In this document: positions 61,101-64,000 of the stretch, piece by piece
How the letters are laid out: every line of letters begins with the position of its first letter
Position numbering within the stretch: position 1 is the first letter of the stretch
Source: Symbiodinium natans
Lineage: Eukaryota; Sar; Dinophyceae; Suessiales; Symbiodiniaceae
Reading direction: 5' to 3'
Length of the DNA stretch: 64,000 nt
NCBI GenBank assembly: GCA_905221605.1
Contig: CAJNDS010002479.1
Coordinates: forward strand, 829,001 to 893,000
Position numbers and translations under genes: made by a program
Notes under the pieces: model-generated
What the model saw: only the letters and a program-made list of their open reading frames with translations
What the model was told of the DNA's origin: nothing
The model's database searches: none

Positions 61101-63217
61101 GCCCCATACCTCAAAGCCCGGACCATGCGAGTCGAGAAGCGTAATACCAACCAGAAAATGGTCTACCGGCGATTCTGTTTCTTCTATGGACTGGGGAATA
61201 CCCCCTCCCCGTCTGACCCGAACCAAAACGGGGTACCTTCATGATAATACGGTTACCCTAAGCTCTAAACCCTGAAAGACACATCCTCGGGGACAGAACT
61301 CAATCCAAGTGCATGTGCATGGAATACTGGCGCCCGAAGTAGGATTTAGGGATTAGGGTTTAGGGTCTAGGGTTCTGAAACCCTCAACCAAAAACGGGGC
61401 ACCCTGCTGTTTGCGCCATGATTGGCTTATGGCTTGGGGTTTCTGGTTTAAGTTTAGGACCTGGGTTCCAAGTAACGGTTAGGTAGGTGTAGGTTTAGGG
61501 TTTAGTGTTTAGGGTTTACGGTTTAGGGTTTAGGGTTTGGGCCATACAGCATAACCGAGCACCGATTGTGGAGTTTCACCTTTTGGTTACTTACAGCGCC
61601 CAGGGCAGAGACTTTATCGTCAGGATGGTTGAAAGGCAGACCTTGCTAGCAGTCACGCAAGCAACCTTGATTCGACAGAGCCTTTCCTGAAAGAAGCCTC
61701 TGCTCTTTAGCCACATTGCAGCGTGTTGGGCCTAGAGCGCACAGTGGCCCTAAAACCTAAGCCCTGAGCCCTCAACCCTCAGCCCTAAACGCTAAACCTT
61801 ATGTCGCTTGTGCTTCGGGCACCAGTGCTTTGTTTTGGAGAATACTAGGACCCTTATTCCCTTCTTCTAGAGTTTGGTTCAAAACAAAGGGGCACCCTTC
61901 TTATTCCTAGGTTACTCCTGGATCTAGTAGCCCTAAACCCTAAACCCTAAACCCTAAACCCCTTTTCATTCCTAGGTTACTCCTGGGTCTAGATAGGTTC
62001 TCATGGTCATTGTGCCCATGCTCATCGTGGACATCACCTTCTGGACCCCTGCTGCGGTTGATGTCTGTATTCTTTCTTACAGTTTGTTTGCAGAGCTGGT
62101 AATGTGTTTTTTATTGTGAATATATATAGGGGTTCAGGGTTTAGGGTTTTAGGGTTTAGGGTTTAGGGTTTAGGGGTTAGGGTTTCCGAAATTAGGGGTG
62201 CCTTCTTGGGATCCTTATGAGGAGGGGATCCTACTTTTTGTGGGGGATTTTTTGGGGGGTCCCTTGGTGTCGCACCCCCTCATAGGCACATATAAGTAAT
62301 ATACATATGCATGCAGGATGTACCGGGCTTGAAGTTGCATAGGGTTTCTAGTGTTTAGTGTTTAGTGTCTGTAGGCGTTCAGGGGTAAATGGCCTTTGCA
62401 TTACATGGCTTGTGAGGTTCATCTGGTTGGACACGTGTATTGCCAGCTTGCGGTTTGGGGAGTGTTGTTATGGTTTAGGGTTTAGGGCTTAGGGCCTTAG
62501 AACGAACCCCTAAACCCTAAACCCTATCAAAGCACTTGATGGAGCCGTCGATCCTATAGTCAAGTTTTCTCGATGTTGAGTTTCAGATGCCTCCAGGGCC
62601 ATAGGTGCGTTTCGTCATCTCGATTCTCTGCGTGCAGGCCCCCTAAGCCCTGAACCCTAAGCCACCCTAAACCCCAAACCCTAAGCCCACAAAAGAAGCT
62701 TTTAGGGTTTAGGGTGAACCCGGAACCTTAAACTCAACATCCTCAACCTCAGCCCCCCTTCCTCTAGAAGCCCTCAATCAAGTAAGGCCCATTAGAGGGA
62801 TCCCTACAAACAAGGGTAAGGCCCAACTAAGGGCCCATAGGTTCCTTTGAGGGTGTTAGGTTGAACCCTCCTGAAACTCAACAACCTCAACGTTCAAACC
62901 TCGGCCCCCCCTTTCCTCTAGAAGCCCTCCTTCTAGCGGATCCGAAATACAGGCCTAACCTTCGGATCCCTATAAACAAGGGTACGCGGGGCGCTACAAA
63001 GGGCTCGTCGCTCCAACTTCAGATACACCCCAAGCTCTAAACTCTCAACCCCAAACCCTAAACCCTCAACCCTAAACCCTCAACCCTCAACCCTAAACCC
63101 TAAACTACCCTAAACCCTACACCCTAAACCTTGCAAACCTAAACCCTAAACCCTCGTCAAGGACCGCCAACCTTCTGAAGCTGTTCGAGTCTGGCTGGGT
63201 GCCGATGGCAGTCGCGG
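37061..63217 (+). CDS. Kup/HAK/KT-family potassium transporter, multi-exon, 3' end outside window
   Basis: Twenty-four short exons read in order reproduce the conserved landmarks of the Kup/HAK/KT K+ uptake family. These are GDIGTSPLYT (first membrane helix), HGEGGTF, MLIGDGVVTP, GPVMILWF, VTGAEALYADMGHFG, YMGQA, VIASQALISG, HTNPDERGQVYIPEINW, AAYGIAVTG and VDITFWTANLLK..GWVP. Family members are roughly 12-helix plasma-membrane proteins that import K+, usually with H+. The visible exons cover the whole membrane core, about 410 residues. The cytoplasmic C-terminal domain is not in the window and the start codon is not settled. Exons total about 1.3 kb inside 26 kb of introns filled with TTTAGGG arrays and small inverted-repeat elements. 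Many junctions fit GC or GA donors with AG|G acceptors. Most phases join cleanly; the exon 9/10, 11/12, 14/15 and 21/22 joins are unsettled. Family identification is very secure; individual borders are by eye. Confidence 0.93.
37160..37307 (-). repeat. Interstitial telomere-type array
   Basis: About 20 CCCTAAA units in the intron after transporter exon 1, begun by CCCTAGA and CACTAAA variants. Confidence 0.95.
38088..38156 (+). CDS. Transporter exon 2 (GDIGTSPLYT motif)
   Basis: Translates to VVFGDIGTSPLYTF, then NSIFTELL. GVV(F/Y)GDIGTSPLY is the diagnostic first-helix motif of Kup/HAK/KT transporters, lining the K+ path. The acceptor is CAGAG|GC. The donor is probably TTGG|GTGG, giving phase 1 into exon 3. 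Telomere-like TTTAGGG repeats start within 20 bases downstream. Confidence 0.93.
38340..38930. other. Unique AT-richer stretch inside transporter intron 2
   Basis: About 590 bases with no telomere-like units, no open frame of note and a TATGTATGTATGTG run near 38588. I see no gene in it. Confidence 0.55.
38931..39037 (-). repeat. Interstitial telomere-type array
   Basis: About 15 units of CCCTAAA after two variant units, in the intron between transporter exons 2 and 3. It abuts a unique AT-richer stretch. Confidence 0.95.
39202..39320. mobile_element. Dispersed element, family E copy 2
   Basis: Same start (GGCGAGCTGTTAGGCTGTT), also directly after TTTAGGG units, then CGAATAGCAGTCCCTCATG and CCTATTCTAATTCTTACC. 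Lies in the intron between transporter exons 2 and 3. Confidence 0.78.
39948..40017 (+). CDS. Transporter exon 3 (second helix)
   Basis: Reads VVLADVRKAFSVIFW then TMVWMCCFK, corresponding to the family segment that ends LSLIFW....V.(I)KY. The acceptor is CCAAG and the donor fits GC (AA|GCACCT). Joining to exon 4 restores the KYIGMVMR segment with no extra residue. CAAG occurs at both ends of the following intron. Confidence 0.85.
41034..41077 (+). CDS. Transporter exon 4 (VMRxxxxGEGG motif)
   Basis: Encodes YIGMVMRVSHHGEG, matching the family segment KY..(V/I)(M/L)RAD..GEGG. The usual RADN/D is replaced by RVSH. The acceptor is CCAAG|G. The donor GGAG|GCCGAA is a GC donor whose phase completes the second Gly of GEGG with exon 5. 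Confidence 0.92.
42040..42089 (+). CDS. Transporter exon 5 (GGTFA motif)
   Basis: Encodes GTFAMMQVILEHLQHQK, aligned to the family's GEGG(T/I)(F/L)AL.SLL. The acceptor is TCGAG|GA. The end at AAG precedes GACCCT, a GA-type donor. AAGGAC is present at both ends of the next intron, so the exact cut is ambiguous by up to six bases. An internal CAG|GTGATT could be an alternative GT donor. Confidence 0.9.
43319..43391 (+). CDS. Transporter exon 6 (acidic loop)
   Basis: Encodes an acidic stretch DEDDSSDEEASEEDGQ followed by NSFGIASV. It sits where the family has a variable cytoplasmic loop between the GEGG helix and the IGDG helix. It begins after GCAAG and ends at C|GTAACT, a canonical GT donor, in phase with exon 7. 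The acidic run itself is not a family signature, so assignment is by phase and order. Confidence 0.72.
43450..43493 (+). CDS. Transporter exon 7
   Basis: Encodes (P)AEDLMLMARCHRSW, leading directly into VLSCSMLIGDG of exon 8. The preceding intron is only 58 bases (GTAACT...CGCAG) and is one of the few GT-AG introns here; it carries several TTTAGGG copies. The donor side (TG/GG/GT) is ambiguous because GGGT-like bases are shared by both ends of the next intron. Confidence 0.72.
44097..44262. mobile_element. Dispersed repeat, CGTACCCTTGGGTTTGGGG family
   Basis: Carries GTACGCTTGGGTTTGGGGAC, AATATAGGGGCCATATTAGG and TACGTCCTTAGGGGTGCAAG, with a CCCTAAA patch inserted between the left end and the rest. 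Lies in the intron before transporter exon 8. Confidence 0.6.
44373..44444 (+). CDS. Transporter exon 8 (IGDGVVTP motif)
   Basis: Encodes VLSCSMLIGDGVVTP then PNSVLGAL. (V/I)IGDG(V/L)(L/V)TPA.SVLSA is a hallmark of the family; Pro replaces the usual Ala-Ile after TP. The acceptor is CCGAG. The 3' end is duplicated 75 bases downstream (44496-44524) across a TTTAGGG patch. The donor is non-canonical or unresolved. Confidence 0.93.
44421..44524 (+). repeat. Duplicated exon 8 end around a TTTAGGG patch
   Basis: GAACTCTGTCCTTGGCGCCT, continuing TGAGACTTG at 44421-44449, recurs with one mismatch at 44496-44524. Between them are CCCATCTTAGGAG and about four TTTAGGG-type units. Confidence 0.93.
44687..45348. 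other. Unique, telomere-repeat-free part of transporter intron 8
   Basis: This is 660 bases of non-repetitive sequence inside the intron between exons 8 and 9. The minus strand is open for 123 codons (45058-44687), ending with a protein-like FRKTHLVVQEGLLNIVLTNS stretch; two plus-strand frames of 71 codons overlap. None is recognised. It could be a nested gene fragment or chance. Confidence 0.25.
45926..46002 (+). CDS. Transporter exon 9
   Basis: Encodes (R)NSPIMTVPKSWNVVIA then VLIQIGLLLG, equivalent to the family segment G(L/I)......VP(L)...I(V/I)(V/I)(L).(L)LF. The acceptor is TTGTTCAG|G after a short pyrimidine run; the donor is probably G|GTAGAC. It follows a 1.48-kb intron that is mostly unique sequence. 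Confidence 0.88.
46401..46436 (+). CDS. Transporter exon 10 (HGS motif)
   Basis: Encodes NALYRHGSDRGK, matching the family's (I/L)Q(R/K)(H/F)GT..VGK. The start is not settled; the open frame reaches back to about 46389. It ends AAG|GTCAAA (GT donor) and joins exon 11 to give GKVSGPVMILWF. Confidence 0.8.
47712..47794 (+). CDS. Transporter exon 11 (GPVMILWF helix)
   Basis: Encodes VSGPVMILWFLTMGSLGVYQ then IWQNPDAW, aligned to the family helix (A/G)P(I/V)(M/V)L.WF...G..GL..I..NP.V. The acceptor is CTGCAG|GT. The end is near TG|GTGTGT, but the phase into exon 12 is unresolved. The last 35 bases recur as a diverged copy at 47830-47870 after a short TTTAGGG patch. Confidence 0.92.
47764..47870 (+). 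repeat. Duplicated exon 11 end around a TTTAGGG patch
   Basis: TCTACCAGATCTGGCAGAAC, continuing CCAGACGCCTGG at 47764, recurs diverged near 47830. GGGTTTAGGGTTTAGGG lies between the copies. Confidence 0.9.
48632..48667 (+). CDS. Transporter exon 12 (FNP)
   Basis: Encodes EMARYMAQGFNP, matching NP.(V)L.A(L/F)NP of the family. It is bounded by GCCGAG and by a good donor CCG|GTGACC. GGT is shared with the acceptor of exon 13. The upstream border and phase are uncertain. Confidence 0.72.
48821..48929 (+). CDS. Transporter exon 13 (TGAEALYADMG signature)
   Basis: The longest exon here. It encodes VYEWFIGGHFHGVRAYR then SIAGIVLCVTGAEALYADM. LC(V/I)TGAEALYADMGHF is the strongest Kup/HAK signature. 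The acceptor is CCAAG|GTC. The ATGG|GCCGCT end is a GC donor, and joining to exon 14 completes GHFG exactly. Confidence 0.96.
49191..49312 (+). repeat. Interstitial telomere-type array
   Basis: About 17 TTTAGGG units in the intron between transporter exons 13 and 14. Confidence 0.95.
49786..49853 (+). CDS. Transporter exon 14 (GHFG...AWF..VFPCL)
   Basis: Encodes (G)HFGPRPITTAWFTLVF then PCLILP, matching GHFG..PI..(A/S)WF.(V/L)V.P.L.L. The acceptor is AGCAG|GC. The 3' border is not settled: GGCAGT is shared with the next exon, but simple joining there leaves the frame off by one. The start is certain to within a few bases. Confidence 0.92.
50294..50409 (+). repeat. Interstitial telomere-type array
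   Basis: Sixteen nearly perfect TTTAGGG units between transporter exons 14 and 15. An opposite-orientation CCCTAAA array follows at 50583-50640. Confidence 0.95.
50690..50970. other. Unique AT-rich stretch inside transporter intron 14
   Basis: AT-rich sequence with TTATTATTGTTATTAGTACT and a mixed segment (AAGAGGTGCTAATCGAGGATG). No gene recognised. Confidence 0.45.
50977..51062. mobile_element. MITE-like element, family A copy 2
   Basis: An 86-base hairpin, GGATGTCCCCCCTTATACTA..CAGTCCTTAGTAG, with the inverted arm CTACTAAGGACTGTCAGAAG. Lies in the intron before transporter exon 15. Confidence 0.82.
51249..51317 (+). CDS. Transporter exon 15 (YMGQA)
   Basis: Encodes YMGQAIVLANDPKGV then SDNPLYLT, matching (Y)(F/L/M)GQ(G/A)A.L.......NPFY. 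The acceptor is AGGCAG|TAC (or GAG|GCAG four bases earlier) and the donor is ACC|GTGCCT. It joins exon 16 in phase 0 to give YLTAPNHDFLWP, like the family's FY...P.W...P. Confidence 0.92.
51526..51633. mobile_element. MITE-like element, family D copy 1
   Basis: A 108-base inverted-repeat element beginning CTAAGGGTACTTACATGG..CCC and ending GGGACCATAAAACTGCCCTAAG. Sits 200 bases after transporter exon 15. Confidence 0.75.
52450..52660 (+). repeat. Duplicated acceptor and start of exon 16
   Basis: AACCCACAGGCGCCAGATCA at about 52450 recurs as AACCCACAGAGGCGCCAAAT at 52627, at the true exon start. The 150 bases between are CCCTAAA and CCCTAGA units. Confidence 0.85.
52639..52720 (+). CDS. Transporter exon 16 (VIASQALISG)
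   Basis: Encodes APNHDFLWPLFLLAALA then AVIASQALIS. (A)(T)VIASQA.ISG is a core family motif. The acceptor is CAGAG|GCG and the donor TCAG|GCTCCC (GC type). CAGGCT lies at both ends of the next intron. A diverged copy of the acceptor and exon start lies about 177 bases upstream, near 52457. Confidence 0.95.
53025..53137. mobile_element. Family F copy, decayed
   Basis: The interior TGGGTTATAAGTATAGCTAG and right end GTACCCTGGACCTCCAAGCA resemble family F. The left end is not clear. Lies in the intron between transporter exons 16 and 17. A fragment of the same family is at 36391-36440. Confidence 0.55.
53372..53404 (+). CDS. Transporter exon 17 (short, probable)
   Basis: Encodes GCMVLVRSRVA, lying where the family has ISG.FSL..QA..LG. 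The spacing and the small/hydrophobic pattern fit, but identity is low. The acceptor TTTTCCAG|GC is excellent; the donor is a proposed C|GCCTAT. The alternative is a longer exon in another frame (AAWFWFDRELP...) to a perfect donor GAG|GTCAGT at 53456, which would not match the family. Confidence 0.55.
53555..53646 (+). repeat. TG microsatellite plus telomere-type array
   Basis: A GTGTGTGTGTGTGT run (about 53537-53552) leads into 13 TTTAGGG units in the intron after transporter exon 17. Confidence 0.93.
54113..54177 (+). CDS. Transporter exon 18 (HTNPDERGQ)
   Basis: Encodes TGHPKVPRLLVLHTNPDERG, then Q, matching G.(F)PR.(K)(I/V)(V)HTS....GQ. The acceptor is TTTGACAG and the donor CAG|GCAGGG (GC type). 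It joins exon 19 to give RGQVYIPEINW. Confidence 0.92.
54198..54415 (+). repeat. Telomere-type array with TCTAGGG variant blocks
   Basis: TTTAGGG units interrupted by two blocks of TCTAGGG/TCCAGGG and one TTTCGGG/TTTTGGG block, following transporter exon 18. Variants are clustered, as if amplified locally. Confidence 0.93.
55013..55051 (+). CDS. Transporter exon 19 (VYIPEINW, 39 nt)
   Basis: Encodes VYIPEINWMLMTV. GQ(I/V)Y(I)PE(I/V)NW is a very strong family motif. The acceptor is CGCAG|GTC and the donor GTG|GCTTGA (GC type). GGCT is shared by both ends of the following intron. Confidence 0.95.
55297..55447. mobile_element. MITE-like element, family D copy 2
   Basis: A 151-base element with ends CTAAGGGTAGTTTCATGGTC and GGGACCATGTAATTACCCTA(AG). 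The interior holds CCTTTGAAGGGTTCGGATGT, as in copy 1. A fragment (AAGGGACCATACTAAGGGAC) is at about 4148-4176. Confidence 0.8.
55559..55658. mobile_element. MITE-like element, family A copy 3
   Basis: A 100-base hairpin, GGATGTTCCCCCCTTATACT..CAGTCCTTAA, with an inverted arm ending AAGGGGGAACATGCC. Located 60 bases before transporter exon 20. Confidence 0.84.
55719..55776 (+). CDS. Transporter exon 20 (F.TSDALVAAYG)
   Basis: Encodes GCIMITLAFETSDALVAAY and the first base of Gly. This corresponds to the family helix V...F....(N/Q)(L/I)..AYG(I/V)AV. The acceptor is TTGGAG|GGC. The donor TATG|GCACTG (GC type) joins exon 21 to give AAYGIAVTG. Confidence 0.95.
56161..56239 (+). CDS. Transporter exon 21 (GIAVTG helix)
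   Basis: Encodes GIAVTGAFIFTTLLLFWVLR, then RATRTS(Q). It starts after CCCAGAG and ends near CA|GTGAGC. Joining to exon 22 needs the reading TCG-CAG-GTC; CAG is repeated at both borders, so the cut is GT-CA or TG-AG depending on placement. Confidence 0.94.
56510..56630. mobile_element. MITE-like palindromic element
   Basis: Ends GGCCCCAAACCACACGAACA and TGTTTGTGTGG..GGGCCCC pair with few mismatches, including AAGGATC. The 60-base loop is GGGGGATATAGGCCCCCCAT-like. I saw no second copy. Confidence 0.7.
57395..57488 (-). mobile_element. Dispersed element, family H copy 4
   Basis: Reads TTACCAAAAGAAGGGACCCC, CTAATTATAGTCCCCAACTA, GTAGGATTCC and AATAAGGTGCCCCTAATTTC; a near twin of copy 1. Lies about 110 bases before transporter exon 22. 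Confidence 0.77.
57597..57620 (+). CDS. Transporter exon 22 (24-nt micro-exon)
   Basis: Encodes VWGCNICV between TCCCAG|GTC and a GC donor (GTG|GCCACT). Adding it between exons 21 and 23 makes the distance from the end of the GIAVTG helix to VDI the same as in bacterial Kup (24 residues from the Gln to the F/W), and aligns the Trp and Asn. Without it that stretch is eight residues short. Confidence 0.65.
58081..59000 (+). repeat. 375-base higher-order tandem repeat
   Basis: About 2.5 copies of a 375-base unit (GGGGCCTAAACG at 58089, 58465 and 58840; also 58369 and 58744). Each unit contains two related ~96-base halves with the palindrome CCTATAGGCTATAGG. A degenerate tail continues to about 59360. 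The spacing of landmarks differs by at most one base. Confidence 0.92.
59360..59725. repeat. Palindromic element with internal AACATCGGTTTTACCGATGTT repeats
   Basis: CCCGAAACACCGCAAAAACC at 59367 recurs inverted near 59495 and directly near 59690. Between them are three to four ~50-base units containing AACATTGGTTTTACCGATGT and GAAGGTAGGCTTTCAAAAAC. Resembles a decayed hairpin-forming mobile element. Confidence 0.78.
59863..60233. repeat. Nested GATTGAA palindromes, ~165-base tandem unit
   Basis: Built from GATTGAAAAACGATTGAAAC and GATTGAAGATTGAAGATTGA motifs and their complements. Two near-perfect hairpins (59950-60026 and about 60115-60191) share the loop CCCAGAAAAAAGGTTTCCGG. The whole block is almost self-complementary. 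Confidence 0.93.
60951..61063. mobile_element. Dispersed element, family E copy 3
   Basis: Lacks the GCGAGCTGTTAGG start but keeps GCTCGGAATAATTACTAGTA, TATGGTTCCTGTGTAATTAT and CCCTATTCGAACTATTCAGG followed by GGCCCTATATTAGG. Confidence 0.65.
61843..61993 (+). mobile_element. Dispersed element, family G copies 4-5, abutting an exon
   Basis: A copy at 61843-61932 (TACTAGGACCCTTATTCCC to CCTAGGTTACTCCTGGATCT), a CCCTAAA patch, then the right end again (CATTCCTAGGTTACTCCTGG, GTCTAG). It stops three bases before the AG of transporter exon 23. Confidence 0.75.
61997..62043 (+). CDS. Transporter exon 23 (VDITF)
   Basis: Encodes VLMVIVPMLIVDITF and TG of Trp, aligned to the family helix (V/A)L...(F/L)(L)(V/C)VD(I/L).F..AN. 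The acceptor AGATAG|G lies three bases after the end of a dispersed repeat copy. The end TTCTG|GACCCC fits a GA donor; GGACC is also present at the next exon start. Confidence 0.93.
62185..62276 (+). mobile_element. Dispersed element, family H copy 5
   Basis: Carries GAAATTAGGGGTGCCTTCTT, GGGGATCCTACTTTTTGTGG and GGGGGGTCCCTTGG, in the intron between transporter exons 23 and 24. Confidence 0.75.
63162..63217 (+). CDS. Transporter exon 24 (TANLLK..GWVP), last seen
   Basis: Encodes TANLLKLFESGWVPMAVAG after CGTCAAG|G, matching (F)(F/T).ANL.K...GGW.P(L).(I/L)G. The donor is GCGG|GCTCCT (GC type). Continuing without splicing reaches a TAA 20 bases later, so an intron is expected. The next family segment (F..M.TW) is not visible before the end of the window. 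Confidence 0.93.
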
Positions 63218-64000
63218 GCTCCTTCGCCTCAAACAGCTAAGAAGTTGATGATCTATAGGGGCTCAGGGTCTTTTAGGGTTAAGGGTTTAGGGTTTAGGGA
63301 GTTTAGGGAGTTTAGGGTTTTGGGTTTAGGATTTTGGGTTTAATTGGGGTTTCGGGTTCAGGGGGATTCTGGACTTTCGGATGGGCTTAGCTTGCTGCCC
63401 AGTGTAGTACCCTTTCATTTGTTGGTTCAAGGCTCCCTTATATAAAGTAAGCAACCCCGAGGAGGGTACCCTGATTATAAACCAAAAACAAAAAAGCTGC
63501 CAAGTTAGGGTAGTTTTGGTTTAGGGTTGGGGGGGGGGGGGGGGGGGGGAATGTGGATTTTCGGATGTTGAAGGTGTTTGGTTTGGATGTTCCTGAAGAT
63601 TATGGAGTTTGGGGTATTCTGACTTTGGGAAATACCCATTTGGGTTGAGCATGTTGTGTTTAGTTTTCGGTCTGCCAGAAATTGGGGCCAGGGCTGGGAA
63701 TGGAAACCCCACACCGTGAACCCCAAACCCTAAACCCTGAATCTTAAACCCCTAAACCCTTAAGCCCTAAACCTTCAACCTTTACTTCCAAGTACTTGAA
63801 TATATGGGGTTCTTTGGCACTCCCTTGAACTATATATAGGGCTTGGGGTGTAGGGTTTAGGGTTAGTGTGGGGCCAGGATAATCGGTTCTATAGCATTAT
63901 GTTTCGTGGTCCTCGTTGAGGAGCGTCCCGAGACAAACGAAAGAACGAGGCTGGATCTGGGGATGCGTTGCAAAGGTTAATTCAAATCACATGAGAAAGC
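63218..64000. other. Intron of the transporter to the window end
   Basis: TTTAGGG variants, a 23-G run near 63528, another repeat fragment (63405-63475) and unique sequence. Plus-strand VVLVEERPETNERTRLDLG near 63907 is open, but I cannot tie it to the transporter family. Confidence 0.5.

Larger units (their letters stand above)
1..64000. repeat. Dispersed telomere-type TTTAGGG/CCCTAAA repeats
   Basis: The heptamer TTTAGGG, or CCCTAAA on the other strand, recurs in hundreds of copies from end to end. It forms patches of 2 to about 30 units with many one-base variants (TTTGGGG, TTCAGGG, TCTAGGG, CCCTGAA). Orientation flips repeatedly, so this is not a chromosome end. TTTAGGG is the telomere unit of dinoflagellates, plants and several algae. 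Patches sit in introns and intergenic gaps and avoid the recognised exons. Confidence 0.97.

Noticed and set aside
63907-63980. VVLVEERPETNERTRLDLG frame as the next transporter exon
   Set aside because: It does not match the family segment expected after GWVP, and no acceptor in phase was evident.
1-64000. Spliced-leader RNA, tRNA and rRNA genes
   Set aside because: I looked for the dinoflagellate leader core (CCATTTTGGCTCAAG) and its complement and for obvious tRNA/rRNA blocks and saw none; a covariance-model search would be needed to exclude tRNAs.

Overview
This window looks like nuclear DNA of a dinoflagellate, or a close relative. Four observations point that way. (1) Telomere-type TTTAGGG/CCCTAAA heptamers are scattered through almost every intron and intergenic gap in both orientations. 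(2) Coding sequence is cut into tiny exons of about 24-110 bases, separated by introns of about 60 bases to 4.4 kb. (3) Many intron ends fit GC or GA donors with AG|G acceptors, and short direct repeats span the splice junctions; this pattern is known from dinoflagellates. (4) There are many small inverted-repeat elements. I cannot name the species.

The one gene I recognise with confidence runs on the + strand from about 37.06 kb to beyond the last exon found (63217). It is a Kup/HAK/KT-type potassium transporter. I could read 24 exons by eye. In order they carry the family landmarks GDIGTSPLYT, HGEGGTF, IGDGVVTP, GPVMILWF, GAEALYADMGHFG, YMGQA, VIASQALISG, LHTN..GQVYIPEINW, AAYGIAVTG and VDITFWTANL..GWVP. 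The introns hold telomere-like arrays and several families of miniature inverted-repeat elements. The C-terminal part lies outside the window.

Left of that gene, many short GC-rich islands between telomere-like arrays have exon-like translations that I do not recognise. On the minus strand they form one group ending near position 233 (about 0.2-7.3 kb) and another at about 30.9-35.8 kb, which would be divergent from the transporter. A looser set lies between 9 and 28 kb on both strands. Two stretches (15.9-16.5 kb and 21.2-22.9 kb) look like longer but frame-broken coding remnants. All of these are low to moderate confidence.

The repeat landscape includes a 664-base C-rich tract at 18.2-18.9 kb, a 21-base-unit array with repeated orientation switches at 11.0-11.6 kb, a CT microsatellite, and an 85-base tandem duplication. 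At 57.7-60.6 kb, inside a transporter intron, sits a 2.9-kb composite block bounded by inverted and direct repeats. It contains a 375-base higher-order repeat and nested GATTGAA palindromes. At least eight dispersed inverted-repeat or MITE-like families are visible. I saw no rRNA, tRNA, spliced-leader RNA gene or CRISPR array by eye. Most long open frames are translations of telomere-like or C-rich repeats and are not genes.
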